64,000 nt of DNA from Parahaliea aestuarii. GTDB lineage: Bacteria; Pseudomonadota; Gammaproteobacteria; Pseudomonadales; Halieaceae. A program made the position numbers and the translations under genes. Shown piece after piece: positions 9,374 through 18,942 of this stretch. The stretch lies in NCBI RefSeq assembly GCF_008064635.1, contig NZ_VRYZ01000003.1, positions 1 through 64,000 of the forward strand, given 5' to 3'. Under the pieces are notes generated by a model, which saw only the letters and a program-made list of their open reading frames with translations, was not told where the DNA came from and made no database searches. Numbering within the stretch: position 1 is the stretch's first letter; each line of letters opens with the position of its first letter.

Positions 9374-9450
9374 TGGTCGGTGTGAGAGGATTCGAACCTC
9401 CGACCCCTTCCTCCCGAAGGAAGTGCGCTACCAGGCTGCGCTACACACCG
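9374..9450 (-). tRNA. tRNA-Pro (anticodon CGG)
   Basis: The 77-nt cloverleaf is read on the minus strand. It has acceptor stem CGGTGTG/CACACCG, D stem GCGC/GCGC, anticodon stem CTTCC/GGAAG with loop TTCGGGA (anticodon CGG, codon CCG), T arm GGAGG-TTCGAAT-CCTCT, discriminator A and an encoded CCA. Its 3' end points at the defence island, the usual geometry when an element has integrated into a tRNA 3' end. Confidence 0.96.
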
Positions 9451-9469
9451 TGAATTTCAAGGGGGCGCA

Positions 9470-9498
9470 ACTATACCAGAGGGAATAACGGCAACCAA
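9470..9498 (-). promoter_or_regulatory. tRNA-Pro sigma-70 promoter
   Basis: On the minus strand, TTGGTT (9493-9498) and TATAGT (9470-9475) are 17 bp apart. They are followed by a GC-rich discriminator and, about 20 nt on, by the tRNA 5' end. No competing gene lies between. The call rests on hexamer match and spacing only. Confidence 0.55.
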
Positions 9499-9799
9499 GC
9501 CCCTCCTCCTACATTTCCGGTGGCGGTGATTGCAAGGCAATATTCACGCACACCAGTCTGAACCCGGGCCCTCTGCCACCTGTCCAAACCGGTACTTCCA
9601 GCGCAGCGGTACAGCGCCGGTAACTTCGCTGTACCCCCGCGCCGGCAGTCAACACAACAGTCGGCTGGGAATCAATCCGCCCGGGGTAACTTTCGATCCT
9701 CTGGCCCTTTGGTAACCCCCTCATTCCGGGCATTCCCCGTTCGACTGTCGCGGCTACGCCGCCGGGCCATTGCGATCATCTCGTCGTAAGGAGTACACA

Positions 9800-10330
9800 A
9801 TGAAAAAGCTACAACAAACTGTCGCCCTGGGTTTCTGCACTGCACTGCTGCCCGTTGCACTGGCCGCAGCGCCGCAGGAAGGCGACCGCGAATTCTCACT
9901 GTCGGGCACCGGTACCAGTGACAAGGATTTCGATAACAGCAACTTCGGTATTTCCGGCGACATCGGCTGGTACACCTCGCCCGACCTGTCCCTGGGTATC
10001 CGCCAGAGCGTCAGCTACGCCGACATCGAAGGTGAAGGGGTCACCGACGACGCCTGGAACGGCAGCACCCGCGGCTACGCCAACTACCATTTCGGCAGCG
10101 GCAATGCGCGGCCGTTTCTCGGCGCCAGCCTGGGTGGCATCTACGGCGACAACGTCAAGGAGAGCGCCTTTGCCGGCCTGGAGTTCGGCCTGAAATACTA
10201 CGTGCTGGAATCCACCTACATTCTGGGCCGTGCCGAATACCAGTTCTTCTTCGACAGCGGCGACTCGGCCGAGGATAACTTCGACGATGGCGCCTGGGCC
10301 TATGTGCTGGGTGTCGGCTTCAACTTCTGA
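9800..10330 (+). CDS. outer-membrane beta-barrel protein
   Basis: The 176-residue protein begins with a signal peptide (MKKLQQTVALGFCTALLPVALAAA) and then alternating polar/aromatic strands ending in GVGFNF. A terminal aromatic is typical of BAM-inserted barrels. Size and strand pattern suggest a small eight-stranded barrel of the OmpA-N/OmpW-like sort, with no periplasmic domain. The ATG at 9800 has TAAGGAG at 9787-9793, which decides against the upstream in-frame ATG at 9770. No substrate or specific role can be given. The 350 bp before it hold the tRNA promoter and no other gene. Confidence 0.75.
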   Translation: MKKLQQTVALGFCTALLPVALAAAPQEGDREFSLSGTGTSDKDFDNSNFGISGDIGWYTSPDLSLGIRQSVSYADIEGEGVTDDAWNGSTRGYANYHFGSGNARPFLGASLGGIYGDNVKESAFAGLEFGLKYYVLESTYILGRAEYQFFFDSGDSAEDNFDDGAWAYVLGVGFNF

Positions 10331-10434
10331 CCCGTTCGCGGCCACGCCTGGCGTGGCCGCACCCTCCCTGCGCTGTACTAATAAAGGCGGGGCAATTACA
10401 GTAGCCCTCCCCGAACAAATCCCAGTACAGCCCG

Positions 10435-11997
10435 ATGAGCCAACGTTCCCTAAGCGCCGATCAACAGATGGCCGAAGCCCGTTCCCTTGCCAGCAAGGGG
10501 CAGGTGGAAGCCGCCAAGCGCATCTATCACCAGATTCTGGCCCAGCAACCGGGCAACAAGAAGGCGCGCAAGGCCCTGAAGGCCCTGCAATCCCAGCCCG
10601 GCGGTCCACTGACCCGGGACGATTTCGATCGCGTCACCCACCTGATGCGGCGCGGCAAGCTGGAGGCGGCCCGGGCGGAAGCCAGCCAGCTGGTGCGCCT
10701 GCACCCGGAGCAACCCGCCCTGCACAATCTGCTGGGGGTCATCCACACCCGCATGGAGCGGCCGGAAGCCGCAATCGAGGACTACCGCCGGGCCCTGCAA
10801 CTGGAGCCTGATTTTGCCGATGCGATCAACAACCTCGGCAGCGCCTACAACAAGCTGAAGCGCTATGCAGAGGCCGCGCGCTGTTACCAGGCCCTTCTCA
10901 ACAGCAATCCGCGGGACCCGGACAGCTGGTACAACCTCGGCAACAGCCAGCGCGGGATGAAGGCCAACCGGGAGGCGGTAAAAAGCTACCAGACCTCGCT
11001 CAAGCTGCGCCCGATATCTGCGGAAACCTACCACAACCTGGGCAACACCTACGTTGACCTCGGCGACGCTGAAAACGCCATCGCCTGCTACGAAAGCGCA
11101 CTGGGCATCCGCGAGGATTTTCACGCGGCCCGGCGCGGCCTGGCGACCACCTACTTCAGCCAGGGCCAGGGCGGCAAGGCCGGCAGCTGCTATCAACGCA
11201 TCCTCAAGGACCTGCCCAACGACGTGCCTGCCCTGCGCGGACTCGCCAATGTGCAGAACAGCGCGGGCATGTACCACGCGGCGGCAGAGACTTTTTCCAA
11301 AGTGCTGGCCCTGAGCCCCGGCGATGCCAACGCCCGACACCACCTGGACGCCCTGCAGCACCGCCGCAGCGAACGCGCGCCGGAGGCCTACGTGCGCTCG
11401 GTGTTCAACGCCTACGCGGTGGGCTTTGAAGAACACCTGGGCAACACCCTGGGCTACGCCGGCCCCACCAAGCTGCGCTCGCTGTACGACCAGCTGAATT
11501 CTGACGGCGGCGTCAAAAACGTCGGCCTCGACCTGGGCTGCGGTACCGGCCTGGCGGGCGTTGCCTTCAGCGATGTGGTGACCCGCCTCACCGGCATCGA
11601 CCTGGCAGCGCAGATGCTGCAGGAAGCGGAGAAAAAGGGCGTCTACCACAAGCTCATCGAGGGCGACCTGCTCAGCACGCTGCCGACCCTGGAAGAGCAG
11701 GCGGATCTCATCCTTTGCGCCGACACACTGGTCTACCTGGGGCGGCTCGACAGGATCTTTGCGGCGGTGGCCGCTGCTGCCGCGCCGGGCGCCCAGTTCC
11801 TGTTCACCACCGAGCACCTGCTGGAAGGGGAGTACGAGCTGCTGCCCAGCGCGCGCTATGCCCACAGCCGCGACTACGTGGAGGCCTGCGCCACCGGTGC
11901 CGGGCTGGAGCTGAAGCATTTTGAAATCACACCGCTGCGCATGGAGCGCAACGAGTGGCTGGACGGCGGTTTCTACTGCCTGGTCAAACCGGGCTGA
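10435..11997 (+). CDS. TPR-repeat SAM-dependent methyltransferase
   Basis: This two-part protein has 520 residues. Residues about 1-310 are a run of TPR units (for example LEPDFADAINNLGSAYNKLKRY and the following copies). Residues about 330-520 form a class I methyltransferase with [12 protein letters not shown] near 363 and a later LILCADTLVYLG motif. TPR-methyltransferases of this kind usually modify a protein or peptide held by the repeats, but the substrate is unknown. No signal peptide is seen, so it acts in the cytoplasm. It converges on the DUF3094 gene with a 3-nt gap. Confidence 0.85.
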   Translation: MSQRSLSADQQMAEARSLASKGQVEAAKRIYHQILAQQPGNKKARKALKALQSQPGGPLTRDDFDRVTHLMRRGKLEAARAEASQLVRLHPEQPALHNLLGVIHTRMERPEAAIEDYRRALQLEPDFADAINNLGSAYNKLKRYAEAARCYQALLNSNPRDPDSWYNLGNSQRGMKANREAVKSYQTSLKLRPISAETYHNLGNTYVDLGDAENAIACYESALGIREDFHAARRGLATTYFSQGQGGKAGSCYQRILKDLPNDVPALRGLANVQNSAGMYHAAAETFSKVLALSPGDANARHHLDALQHRRSERAPEAYVRSVFNAYAVGFEEHLGNTLGYAGPTKLRSLYDQLNSDGGVKNVGLDLGCGTGLAGVAFSDVVTRLTGIDLAAQMLQEAEKKGVYHKLIEGDLLSTLPTLEEQADLILCADTLVYLGRLDRIFAAVAAAAAPGAQFLFTTEHLLEGEYELLPSARYAHSRDYVEACATGAGLELKHFEITPLRMERNEWLDGGFYCLVKPG

Positions 11998-12000
11998 GGG

Positions 12001-12216
12001 TCAATAGACCCCGGCCCAGCGGGCCAGCAGCTGGCTGAAAAAGCTCAGGCCGACCACAATCACCACCAGGATCAGCAGCAGGCGGAAGGGCCGGAAGGGC
12101 TTGCGCTCCACCGCGTTGACACCGCGCTGCAGGAAGGCGTCGACTTTCGCCTGGTCTTCCGGGTATAGGCGGGGTTCATCCTGGGCGTCGCTTTGATTCT
12201 GTTTATGTTCTGACAT
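12001..12216 (-). CDS. DUF3094 small membrane protein
   Basis: The 71-residue protein has a charged N-terminus, the conserved stretch YPEDQAKVDAFL-RGVNAVERKPFRP, and one C-terminal transmembrane helix (LLLILVVIVVGLSFFSQLLA). This is the signature of the DUF3094 family known from Pseudomonas and relatives. Its function is unknown. It is a single gene with its own upstream region of about 70 bp, ending in the terminator of the next gene. Confidence 0.85.
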   Translation of the reverse strand: MSEHKQNQSDAQDEPRLYPEDQAKVDAFLQRGVNAVERKPFRPFRLLLILVVIVVGLSFFSQLLARWAGVY

Positions 12217-12289
12217 GGCAATTCATCACTACGGGCGTCCTGCCCTCTCGCGATGTACAGCCGAACGCGGCCCGGTACATCCTGCACAT

Positions 12290-12323
12290 AAAAAAGGGGG
12301 ACAGGCTTGCGCCATTGTCCCCC
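12290..12323 (-). terminator. Rho-independent terminator of the acyl-CoA dehydrogenase gene
   Basis: Reading leftward, GGGGGACA ... TGTCCCCC forms an 8-bp stem with a 12-nt loop and is followed by six T residues. It lies 30 nt beyond the stop codon at 12353, in the correct orientation. Confidence 0.85.
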
Positions 12324-12352
12324 GAACACACACTCAAGTCACGCCGTCTGTA

Positions 12353-14146
12353 TCAGAAGGCGAAGAGTTCCTCAGGCATCTGCATCAGGTTGTCGGCGCC
12401 TGACAGCAGGGCCTGTTTGTGCGCCGCGGTGCGCGGCAGCAGACGGTCGAAGTAGAACTTCGCGGTCATCAGCTTGGCCTGGTAGAAGGAGGTGTCACCC
12501 TCGGCGGCGACAATTTTCGCCTGGGCGACGGCGGCCATGCGGGCCCAGAAGTAGGCCAGGGTCACGTAGCCTGCGTACATCAGGTAATCCACAGCGGCGG
12601 CGCCGGCTTCGTCCGGATTCTGCATGGCCGCTTCGCCGATCTTCATCGACAGTTCCAGCCACTCGTCCTTGTGCTGTTTCAGGGCGGCGACAAAGGGTGC
12701 TACCGCCTCGTCGCTGTTGGCCTCGCAGAACTCGTCGATCAGGCCGGTGAAGGCCAGCAGAAGCTGACCGCCAGAGCCCAGCACCTTGCGACCGATCAGA
12801 TCGAGTGCCTGGATACCGGTGGTGCCTTCATAGAGCATGGAAATGCGCGCGTCGCGCACGATCTGCTCCATGCCCCATTCGCGAATGAAACCGTGGCCAC
12901 CGAAAATCTGCACGCCATGGTTGGCGGACTCAAAGCCGGTTTCCGTGATGAAGGCCTTGGCAATCGGGGTCAACAGGGCCAGCAGGTCGTCGGCCTTCTT
13001 GGCGCGCTCACCGTCGGCGGCATGCACGATGTCGCCCTGCTGGGCCAGGAAGTAGATGAACGCGCGGCTGCCCTCGGCCAGGGCCTTCTGGGTCAGCAGC
13101 ATACGGCGTACATCGGCGTGCACGATGATCGGGTCGGCCGGGCCGTCGGCATTTTTCGGGCCGCTGAGGCTGCGCATGGACAGGCGGTCCTTGGCGTAGG
13201 CCAGGGCGCCCTGGTAGGACAGCTCGCCGTGGGCCAGGCCCTGGATGGCGGTGCCGATGCGGGCGGTGTTCATGAAGGTGAACATGCAGGCCAGGCCCTT
13301 GTTGGGCGGGCCGATCAGGTAGCCTTTGGCGCCGTCGAAGCTCATCACGCAGGTGGCGGAGGCCTTGATACCCATCTTCTTCTCGATGGAATCGCAGCGC
13401 ACGGCATTGCGCTCGCCGAGGCTGCCGTCGTCGTTGACATTGAACTTGGGCACGATGAACAGGGAGATGCCCCTGGTGCCTTCCGGCGCGTCGGGCAGGC
13501 GGGCCAGTACGATGTGGACGATGTTCTCGGCCATGTCGTGCTCGCCGGCACTGATGAATATCTTGGTGCCGGTGATGGCGTAGCTGCCGTCTGCCTGGGG
13601 CTCGGCTTTACTGCGCAGCAGGCCCAGGTCGGACCCGCAGTGAGCCTCGGTCAGGCACATGGTGCCGGTCCAGCTGCCTTCGATCAGCTTGGTCAGGTAT
13701 TTCTGCTTCTGCTCTTCGTCGCCGTGGGCTTCCAGGGTGTTCACGGCACCGTGGGACAGGCCCGGGTACATGCCCCACGACCAGTTGGCGGTGCCCACCA
13801 TTTCGCTGACCACACTGCCGACGAAGGCGGGCATGCCCTGGCCACCGTAGTTGGGGTCGGCGGACATGGCGGCCCAGCCGTTTTCCACGTATTGCTGGTA
13901 GGCGGCGGCGAAACCTTCGGGGGTTTTCACCTCGCCGTCTGACCAGGTGCAGCTCTCTTCGTCGCCGCTCTGGTTGAGGGGGGAGAGCACGTTCTCGGCA
14001 AACTTGGCGCCTTCCTCGACAATGGCGTTGATCAGGTCTGCGGTGGCCTCTTCAAAACCGGGCAGGCTTTGATAGAGGGCTTCGGTTTCGAGCACTTCGT
14101 GCATCACAAACTGCATATCGCGCAGGGGGGCCTTGTACTCAGGCAT
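12353..14146 (-). CDS. acyl-CoA dehydrogenase with C-terminal extension (DmdC/FadE-like)
   Basis: This FAD enzyme introduces a 2,3 double bond in acyl-CoA. In order it has the N-terminal helical domain, the middle beta domain (MCLTEAHCGSDLG, around residue 160), the C-terminal catalytic domain (HGVQIFGGHGFIREWGMEQ with YEGTTGIQALDLI), and an extra C-terminal domain of about 130 residues. At 597 residues it matches the long subfamily that includes methylmercaptopropionyl-CoA dehydrogenase DmdC and several Pseudomonas paralogues. The true substrate cannot be decided from sequence. The start was chosen at MPEYKAPL because GAGGTAAACC precedes it; the open frame upstream is unlike the family. Confidence 0.9.
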   Translation of the reverse strand: MPEYKAPLRDMQFVMHEVLETEALYQSLPGFEEATADLINAIVEEGAKFAENVLSPLNQSGDEESCTWSDGEVKTPEGFAAAYQQYVENGWAAMSADPNYGGQGMPAFVGSVVSEMVGTANWSWGMYPGLSHGAVNTLEAHGDEEQKQKYLTKLIEGSWTGTMCLTEAHCGSDLGLLRSKAEPQADGSYAITGTKIFISAGEHDMAENIVHIVLARLPDAPEGTRGISLFIVPKFNVNDDGSLGERNAVRCDSIEKKMGIKASATCVMSFDGAKGYLIGPPNKGLACMFTFMNTARIGTAIQGLAHGELSYQGALAYAKDRLSMRSLSGPKNADGPADPIIVHADVRRMLLTQKALAEGSRAFIYFLAQQGDIVHAADGERAKKADDLLALLTPIAKAFITETGFESANHGVQIFGGHGFIREWGMEQIVRDARISMLYEGTTGIQALDLIGRKVLGSGGQLLLAFTGLIDEFCEANSDEAVAPFVAALKQHKDEWLELSMKIGEAAMQNPDEAGAAAVDYLMYAGYVTLAYFWARMAAVAQAKIVAAEGDTSFYQAKLMTAKFYFDRLLPRTAAHKQALLSGADNLMQMPEELFAF

Positions 14147-14353
14147 ACGGTTTACCTCATCTAGAACAGGTGGCAGATGGAAGCCCCGGGGCGGGTTTGC
14201 CCGAATGGCGAGGGGCCCATGTGTTCGGCGTTCACATTTTGCGCAAAAAATGTCCGCTGTCAAATATCTTTTCGACTAAGGGGAGCAGGGCTTTAGTGGA
14301 AGAGGCGTTATAAGGCGCAGCTGTGGGCCGGCAAGAAAAAAATGTGTAAGCGC

Positions 14354-15031
14354 TTACTTACCCAGCAGTGCTTTGATATCGAGGTACTCGCTGGCCCTGT
14401 CCGGGCAGAAGGGAGAGAGGTGGGGAATTTCGCCCAGCAGCGGGGCCGGCAGCCAGTCGCGCAGGGTGGCGACGTTCTCCTCGTGGCAACCCATGCGCTC
14501 GCCGCACTGATTGGCCACCCAGCCGGCCAGCGGCAGGCCGTCGCGGACGATGGCCTCGGCGGTGAGCAGGGCGTGATTGATGCAGCCCAGGCGCATGCCC
14601 ACCACCAGAATCACCGGCGTGTTCAGCTCCCGGGCCAGGTCGGCCAGGGTCTCGCGGTTATTGAGGGGCACCCGCCAGCCACCTGCGCCCTCGATCAGGG
14701 TCAGGTCCGCGGTGCCGCCCATTACCCCACGGCACAATCCCGCCAGACGGCTCGCCTGCAGGCGGCGGCCGGCCTGCTCGGCGGCGATATGGGGTGCCAG
14801 CGGCGGTGCCAGGGCCACCGGATTTACCTGGGCGTAGGGCAGGGTTTCGGTCATCGCGGCCTGCAGGGCCAGGGCGTCTTCGTTGTGACCGTTGTCGTCG
14901 CAACCGGCCGCCACCGGCTTGACCGCGGCGGTGCACAGACCGGCCCGCGCGGCAGCCCTCAGCAGAGCGCAACTCACCGCGGTTTTGCCCACCTCGGTAT
15001 CGGTACCGGTGACAAACCACGCCCGCTTCAC
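14354..15031 (-). CDS. bioD: dethiobiotin synthase
   Basis: BioD closes the ureido ring of dethiobiotin from DAPA, CO2 and ATP. The N-terminal P-loop GTDTEVGKTAVS (about 8-19) and the downstream VEGAGGW-type loop (LIEGAGGWRVPL) are intact. The 225-residue length is normal. It is the last gene of the leftward bio operon and overlaps the fused bioH-bioC gene by 4 bp. A T-rich stretch with a GTAAGCGCTTAC palindrome lies at its stop codon and may aid termination. Confidence 0.95.
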   Translation of the reverse strand: MKRAWFVTGTDTEVGKTAVSCALLRAAARAGLCTAAVKPVAAGCDDNGHNEDALALQAAMTETLPYAQVNPVALAPPLAPHIAAEQAGRRLQASRLAGLCRGVMGGTADLTLIEGAGGWRVPLNNRETLADLARELNTPVILVVGMRLGCINHALLTAEAIVRDGLPLAGWVANQCGERMGCHEENVATLRDWLPAPLLGEIPHLSPFCPDRASEYLDIKALLGK

Positions 15032-16632
15032 GCCGCCTGCTCCCGGTGGCCTGCGCCACGCTTGCTGAACACGCCGTAGAAGACCTCATAGGTGGCCGGC
15101 AACAGGCCTTCGCTGCGAAAGCCCTCGTAGGCCGCCATCATGCCGGCCAGGGCCCTGCGCCCCCCCAGCCCGGCAGGGCGCTGGCTGTGCACATTGTGGG
15201 CGCCGATGCCCTTGAGTTCATCGAACAGCTGGCGCAGCCGGGCATAGCCCAGGCCAAGCAATTCCCGCTCCAGGTGCAGGGCCGGACCGGCGGCCTGCTC
15301 CAGCGCGGCCGCCGGCAGGAAATCATTGACGTGGCGCCCGCTGTCTACCGCGGCCCAGGCACTGCGCAGTTCCTGCAGTGTGGCGGGGCCGAGGGTGCTG
15401 AACAGGCACAGGCCACCGGGGCGCAGCACCCGCTGCAGTTCGGCGAACAGGGCCGCCGGGCGCTGGCACCACTGGATGGCAAGACTGGAAAACACCAGGT
15501 CCACGGAATCCGCCGCCAGCGGTAACTGTTCCGCGTCCCCCGCCACCCAGCGGGCGTCGGTGCCGCGCGCGCTGCGGGCGTAGTCCAACATGCCGCTGGC
15601 GAGATCGAGGCCGATATAGTGCGCCGCCGGGTAGCGCTGACTGAGGGCGGGCTGGAAATAGCCGGTACCACAGCCGAGATCGAGCACGGTGGCGACGCTG
15701 TCCTTCGCTGGCGGCAGGCGCAACAGCAGGCGCTCACCGACCTCGCGCTGCAGCGCCGCCACGCTGTCGTAGGTGCTGGCGGCGCGGCTGAAAGAGGCGG
15801 CGATGGCGCCCTTGTCCAGCCGCACCCCGGCGTCTCCGGCGGCATCGCCGGCGGCGAGCAGGTTCTGCTGTTGCAGAAAAGCCTCGAGTTCGGCAGCGAC
15901 GAGCTGCGGGCACTGCAGTGGCAGGGCGTGTCCGCCCTCGTGCAAACTGCGCACCACCGCTCCGGGCAGACTCTGAAGCTGCGCGGCCAGGGCCGCTGCC
16001 AGCTCCGCGGGCAGCAGGCTGTCGCGCCCGGCCAGCAGGTGCAACTGCGGTTGCGCCAGCCCGGCGAGCACGGCGCGGGTATCCAGCCGGGCCAGCCACT
16101 CCAGCCCGCTGGCGCAGGCGGCCGCATTGCCGCGGCAGGCGGCCAGGTGCCGGCGCAGGCCGGCGGCGGCGGGCTGCCCCAGTGCCTGCAGGGCCTCGAA
16201 ACGCTCAAGGCTGCGCGCGGGGTTGGTTTTGTGGGCACTGGCCATCTGCTGCAGATTGGCCGCGGGCACCCCGGGCCAACCGTCGGCAGCGGTAAAGTGA
16301 GGGTTGCTGGCCACCGTGACCAGTGCGCGGATCTGCTCCGGCGCCAGTGCCGCCGCGAGGCTGGCAATCTGCCCACCCAGCGACCAGCCCACCAGCACCG
16401 CGCCGTCGGGGCAGGCGTCGACGACAGCGCGGGCCAGCGTCGCAGCGTCACCCGGGTTGCCCTCGCCACCCAGGCCCGGCAGATCCAGCAGGGATACATT
16501 GGCCCAGGGCCGCAGGGCTTTCAGCAGGGGGCGCCAGCAGGCGCGACTGCTGCCCCAGCCATGCAACAGCACCAGCTCGGTGCGGGCCTCGCCACTGGCG
16601 CACAGCCGCTCGACAGTCAGCTCAAGCTGCAT
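15028..16632 (-). CDS. bioC: fused BioH carboxylesterase - BioC malonyl-ACP O-methyltransferase
   Basis: The protein has 534 residues and two domains. Residues about 1-255 form an alpha/beta hydrolase with oxyanion HGWGSS, nucleophile elbow GWSLGG (S84) and a late catalytic His in HEGGHALPL; this matches BioH, which removes the methyl ester from pimeloyl-ACP methyl ester. Residues about 275-534 form the BioC methyltransferase, with [10 protein letters not shown] near 315, which adds that methyl group at the start of the pathway. The enzymes that put on and take off the protecting methyl are therefore on one chain. Overlaps of 11 bp with bioF and 4 bp with bioD show tight coupling. Confidence 0.93.
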   Translation of the reverse strand: MQLELTVERLCASGEARTELVLLHGWGSSRACWRPLLKALRPWANVSLLDLPGLGGEGNPGDAATLARAVVDACPDGAVLVGWSLGGQIASLAAALAPEQIRALVTVASNPHFTAADGWPGVPAANLQQMASAHKTNPARSLERFEALQALGQPAAAGLRRHLAACRGNAAACASGLEWLARLDTRAVLAGLAQPQLHLLAGRDSLLPAELAAALAAQLQSLPGAVVRSLHEGGHALPLQCPQLVAAELEAFLQQQNLLAAGDAAGDAGVRLDKGAIAASFSRAASTYDSVAALQREVGERLLLRLPPAKDSVATVLDLGCGTGYFQPALSQRYPAAHYIGLDLASGMLDYARSARGTDARWVAGDAEQLPLAADSVDLVFSSLAIQWCQRPAALFAELQRVLRPGGLCLFSTLGPATLQELRSAWAAVDSGRHVNDFLPAAALEQAAGPALHLERELLGLGYARLRQLFDELKGIGAHNVHSQRPAGLGGRRALAGMMAAYEGFRSEGLLPATYEVFYGVFSKRGAGHREQAA

Positions 16633-17797
16633 GGCGGGTGACTCCGGCCTGTTCCAGGGCTGCCAGCAGCTGGTCGACCTGCTGCTCCGAATGGCCAGCG
16701 GTCAGGGTGATGCGCAATCGCGCCGTGCCCACCGGTACCGTCGGCGGGCGGATAGCCCCCACCAGCACGCCGCGCTCTCGCAGCGCTTCGCTGAAGGCCA
16801 CGGCGCGCCCGGCATCGCCAATCAGCAGCGGTTGGATCGGGCCGCCAACATCCGCCAGGGGCAGGCCCAGCTGCTCCGCCCCGCGACGGAATCTGGCGAC
16901 CAGGTGCTGCAGATGCTCGCGGCGCCAGGCCTCTTCCCGCAGCAGGGCGAGAGCCGCCAGACCGGCCACTGCCAGTGCCGGCGGCATGGCGGTGGAATAG
17001 ACATAGCTGCGGGCGAACTGGATCAGGGCCTCCACCAGCTCCTCGCCACCGGCGACAAAGGCGCCGCTGCACCCCAGGGCCTTGCCCAGGGTCGCCATCA
17101 ACACCGGCACCTCCCCGCAGCCGAGCCCCGCCGCCTCCAGGCTGCCGGCGCCGCGCTGGCCCAGCACACCGAAGCCGTGGGCGTCGTCCACCATCAGCCA
17201 GGCATCGTGGCGCTGGCAGAGTTCGGCCAGCGGTGCCAGGGGCGCCACATCGCCGTCCATGCTGAATACCCCGTCGACCGCCACCAGCGCGGGGCCGCTG
17301 AGTCGCGCCAGTTTGCGCTCCAGGGTGTCGAGATCGTTGTGGGGAAAGCGGCTCAGGCGGGCGCCACTGTGCAGGCCGCCGTCCAGCAGGGAGGCGTGGT
17401 TGAGGCGGTCCTGCAGTACCGTGTCGCCCGGCTGCAGAAGCACCGACAGGGTCGCGGTATTGGCCGCAAAGCCACTGCCGAACAGCAGGGCCCGGGGGCG
17501 GCCGGTGTAGTCGGCCAGGGCTTCTTCCAGTTGCTGGTGGGCCCGGCTGTGGCCGCATACCAGGTGGGAGGCGCCGCTGCCGACACCGTAGTCGCGGGCC
17601 CCCTGCTGCAGGGCCGCCACCAGTTTCGGGTGGGCCGCCAGACCCAGGTAATCGTTGCTGCAGAAGTTCAGGAGTTCGCGATCACCCAGGCGCACCAGCG
17701 GCCCCTGGGATGAACCCAGGATCCGCCGGTGCCGGTACAGGTGTTCAACCCTGCGCGCCTCCAGGGAGGCGGCCAGGCGCTCGCGAAACAGCGACAC
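16622..17797 (-). CDS. bioF: 8-amino-7-oxononanoate synthase
   Basis: BioF is a PLP enzyme condensing pimeloyl-ACP with alanine to give KAPA. It is an aminotransferase class I/II (alpha-oxoamine synthase) fold of 391 residues. Visible motifs are [11 protein letters not shown] near 45, the histidine-bearing [10 protein letters not shown], and the PLP lysine in [13 protein letters not shown]. It follows bioB after 3 nt and overlaps bioHC by 11 bp. bioA, the next pathway step, is not in the window. Confidence 0.95.
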   Translation of the reverse strand: MSLFRERLAASLEARRVEHLYRHRRILGSSQGPLVRLGDRELLNFCSNDYLGLAAHPKLVAALQQGARDYGVGSGASHLVCGHSRAHQQLEEALADYTGRPRALLFGSGFAANTATLSVLLQPGDTVLQDRLNHASLLDGGLHSGARLSRFPHNDLDTLERKLARLSGPALVAVDGVFSMDGDVAPLAPLAELCQRHDAWLMVDDAHGFGVLGQRGAGSLEAAGLGCGEVPVLMATLGKALGCSGAFVAGGEELVEALIQFARSYVYSTAMPPALAVAGLAALALLREEAWRREHLQHLVARFRRGAEQLGLPLADVGGPIQPLLIGDAGRAVAFSEALRERGVLVGAIRPPTVPVGTARLRITLTAGHSEQQVDQLLAALEQAGVTRHAA

Positions 17798-17800
17798 GGT

Positions 17801-18853
17801 TCAGGCGCTGGCGCCCGCGGCAGCGTCGTAGAAGCGCGGGTCGGGCGCGGCGGGTTCCGCTTCCACCCGGCGCTGTTCCGGGTTGATGCCCAGGCGGCCG
17901 AACAGCTCCATATCCTTGTTCGCCTGCGGGTTAGGGGTGGTCAGCAGTTTCTCGCCATAGAATATGGAGTTGGCGCCGGCGAAGTAGGCCAGGGCGTGCA
18001 TCTGCTCGTTCATCTCCTCGCGGCCGGCGGACAGCCGCACGTGGGACGCCGGCATCATGATGCGGGCCACGGCGATGGTGCGAATAAAATCGAAGGGATC
18101 GAGGTCTGCCTCGTCCGCCAGCGGCGTCCCCTCCACCCGCACCAGCATGTTGATGGGCACGCTCTCCGGGTGCCGGGGCATATTGGCCAGCTGCTGCAGC
18201 AGGCCGGCGCGGTCACCGGCGTTTTCACCCATGCCGACAATGCCACCGCTGCACACTTTCATGCCGGCGCTGCGTACGTGATCGAGGGTTTCCAGGCGAT
18301 CCTGGTAGGTGCGCGTGGTAATGATCTCGCCGTAGTACTCGGGCGAGGTATCCAGGTTGTGGTTGTAGTAGTCCAGCCCCGCCTCGGCCAGCTCCCGGGC
18401 CTGCTCGTCGGTGAGCATGCCCAGGGTCATGCAGCTCTCCAGGCCCAGCTCCTTCACGCCGCGCACCATGGCGGTGACGTAGGGCATGTCGCGCTTCTTC
18501 GGCGAGCGCCAGGCGGCCCCCATACAGAAGCGGGTCGCGCCGGTATCCCTGGCGGCGCGGGCCTGCTCCAGCACCTTCTCCACTTCCATCAGCTTTTCCG
18601 CTTCCAGGCCGGTGTCGTAACGGGTGCTCTGGGGGCAGTACTTGCAGTCCTCCGGACAGGCGCCGGTTTTGATGGAAAGCAGTGTGCTGACCTGTACTTC
18701 GTTCGGGTCAAAATACTGGCGGTGCAGGGTCTGGGCCTGAAACAGCAGATCGTTGAAGGGCAGATCAAACAGGGCCTGCACCTCGGCGCGGGTCCAGTCA
18801 TGACGGATCAGCGGGCGCTGGGCGGGAGCGGGGTTCATTTCGGCAACCGACAT
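17801..18853 (-). CDS. bioB: biotin synthase
   Basis: BioB is a radical-SAM enzyme inserting sulfur into dethiobiotin. The radical-SAM cluster motif [11 protein letters not shown] is at about residues 52-62, and the family motif YYNHNLDTS follows. At 350 residues it has normal length. The frame stays open far upstream, but the chosen ATG at 18853 fits the family N-terminus. The upstream stretch is antisense to comF. It is the first gene of the bio operon, and the probable BirA operator lies about 60 bp upstream. Confidence 0.95.
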   Translation of the reverse strand: MSVAEMNPAPAQRPLIRHDWTRAEVQALFDLPFNDLLFQAQTLHRQYFDPNEVQVSTLLSIKTGACPEDCKYCPQSTRYDTGLEAEKLMEVEKVLEQARAARDTGATRFCMGAAWRSPKKRDMPYVTAMVRGVKELGLESCMTLGMLTDEQARELAEAGLDYYNHNLDTSPEYYGEIITTRTYQDRLETLDHVRSAGMKVCSGGIVGMGENAGDRAGLLQQLANMPRHPESVPINMLVRVEGTPLADEADLDPFDFIRTIAVARIMMPASHVRLSAGREEMNEQMHALAYFAGANSIFYGEKLLTTPNPQANKDMELFGRLGINPEQRRVEAEPAAPDPRFYDAAAGASA

Positions 18854-18909
18854 AGTGCGAGTCCATAACTGCAAGAGGTAAAGCCGCCATGATAGTTGCG
18901 CCAGCATTG

Positions 18910-18942
18910 CTGTCAACCGGGAGCGGCAGGTATGGTTAACAA
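18910..18942. promoter_or_regulatory. probable BirA operator (bioB/comF divergent region)
   Basis: CTGTCAACC (18910-18918) and GGTTAACAA (18934-18942) form an interrupted dyad with a 15-bp spacer. It closely resembles the known BirA box TTGTAAACC-N15/16-GGTTTACAA. It sits 57 to 89 bp before the bioB start, a normal place for biotin control. Its right half covers the comF start codon. The match is by eye; no scoring was done. Confidence 0.55.

Noticed and set aside
9149-9385. 78-residue open frame overlapping the tRNA
   Set aside because: It crosses two hairpins and the tRNA 3' end and has no ribosome site.
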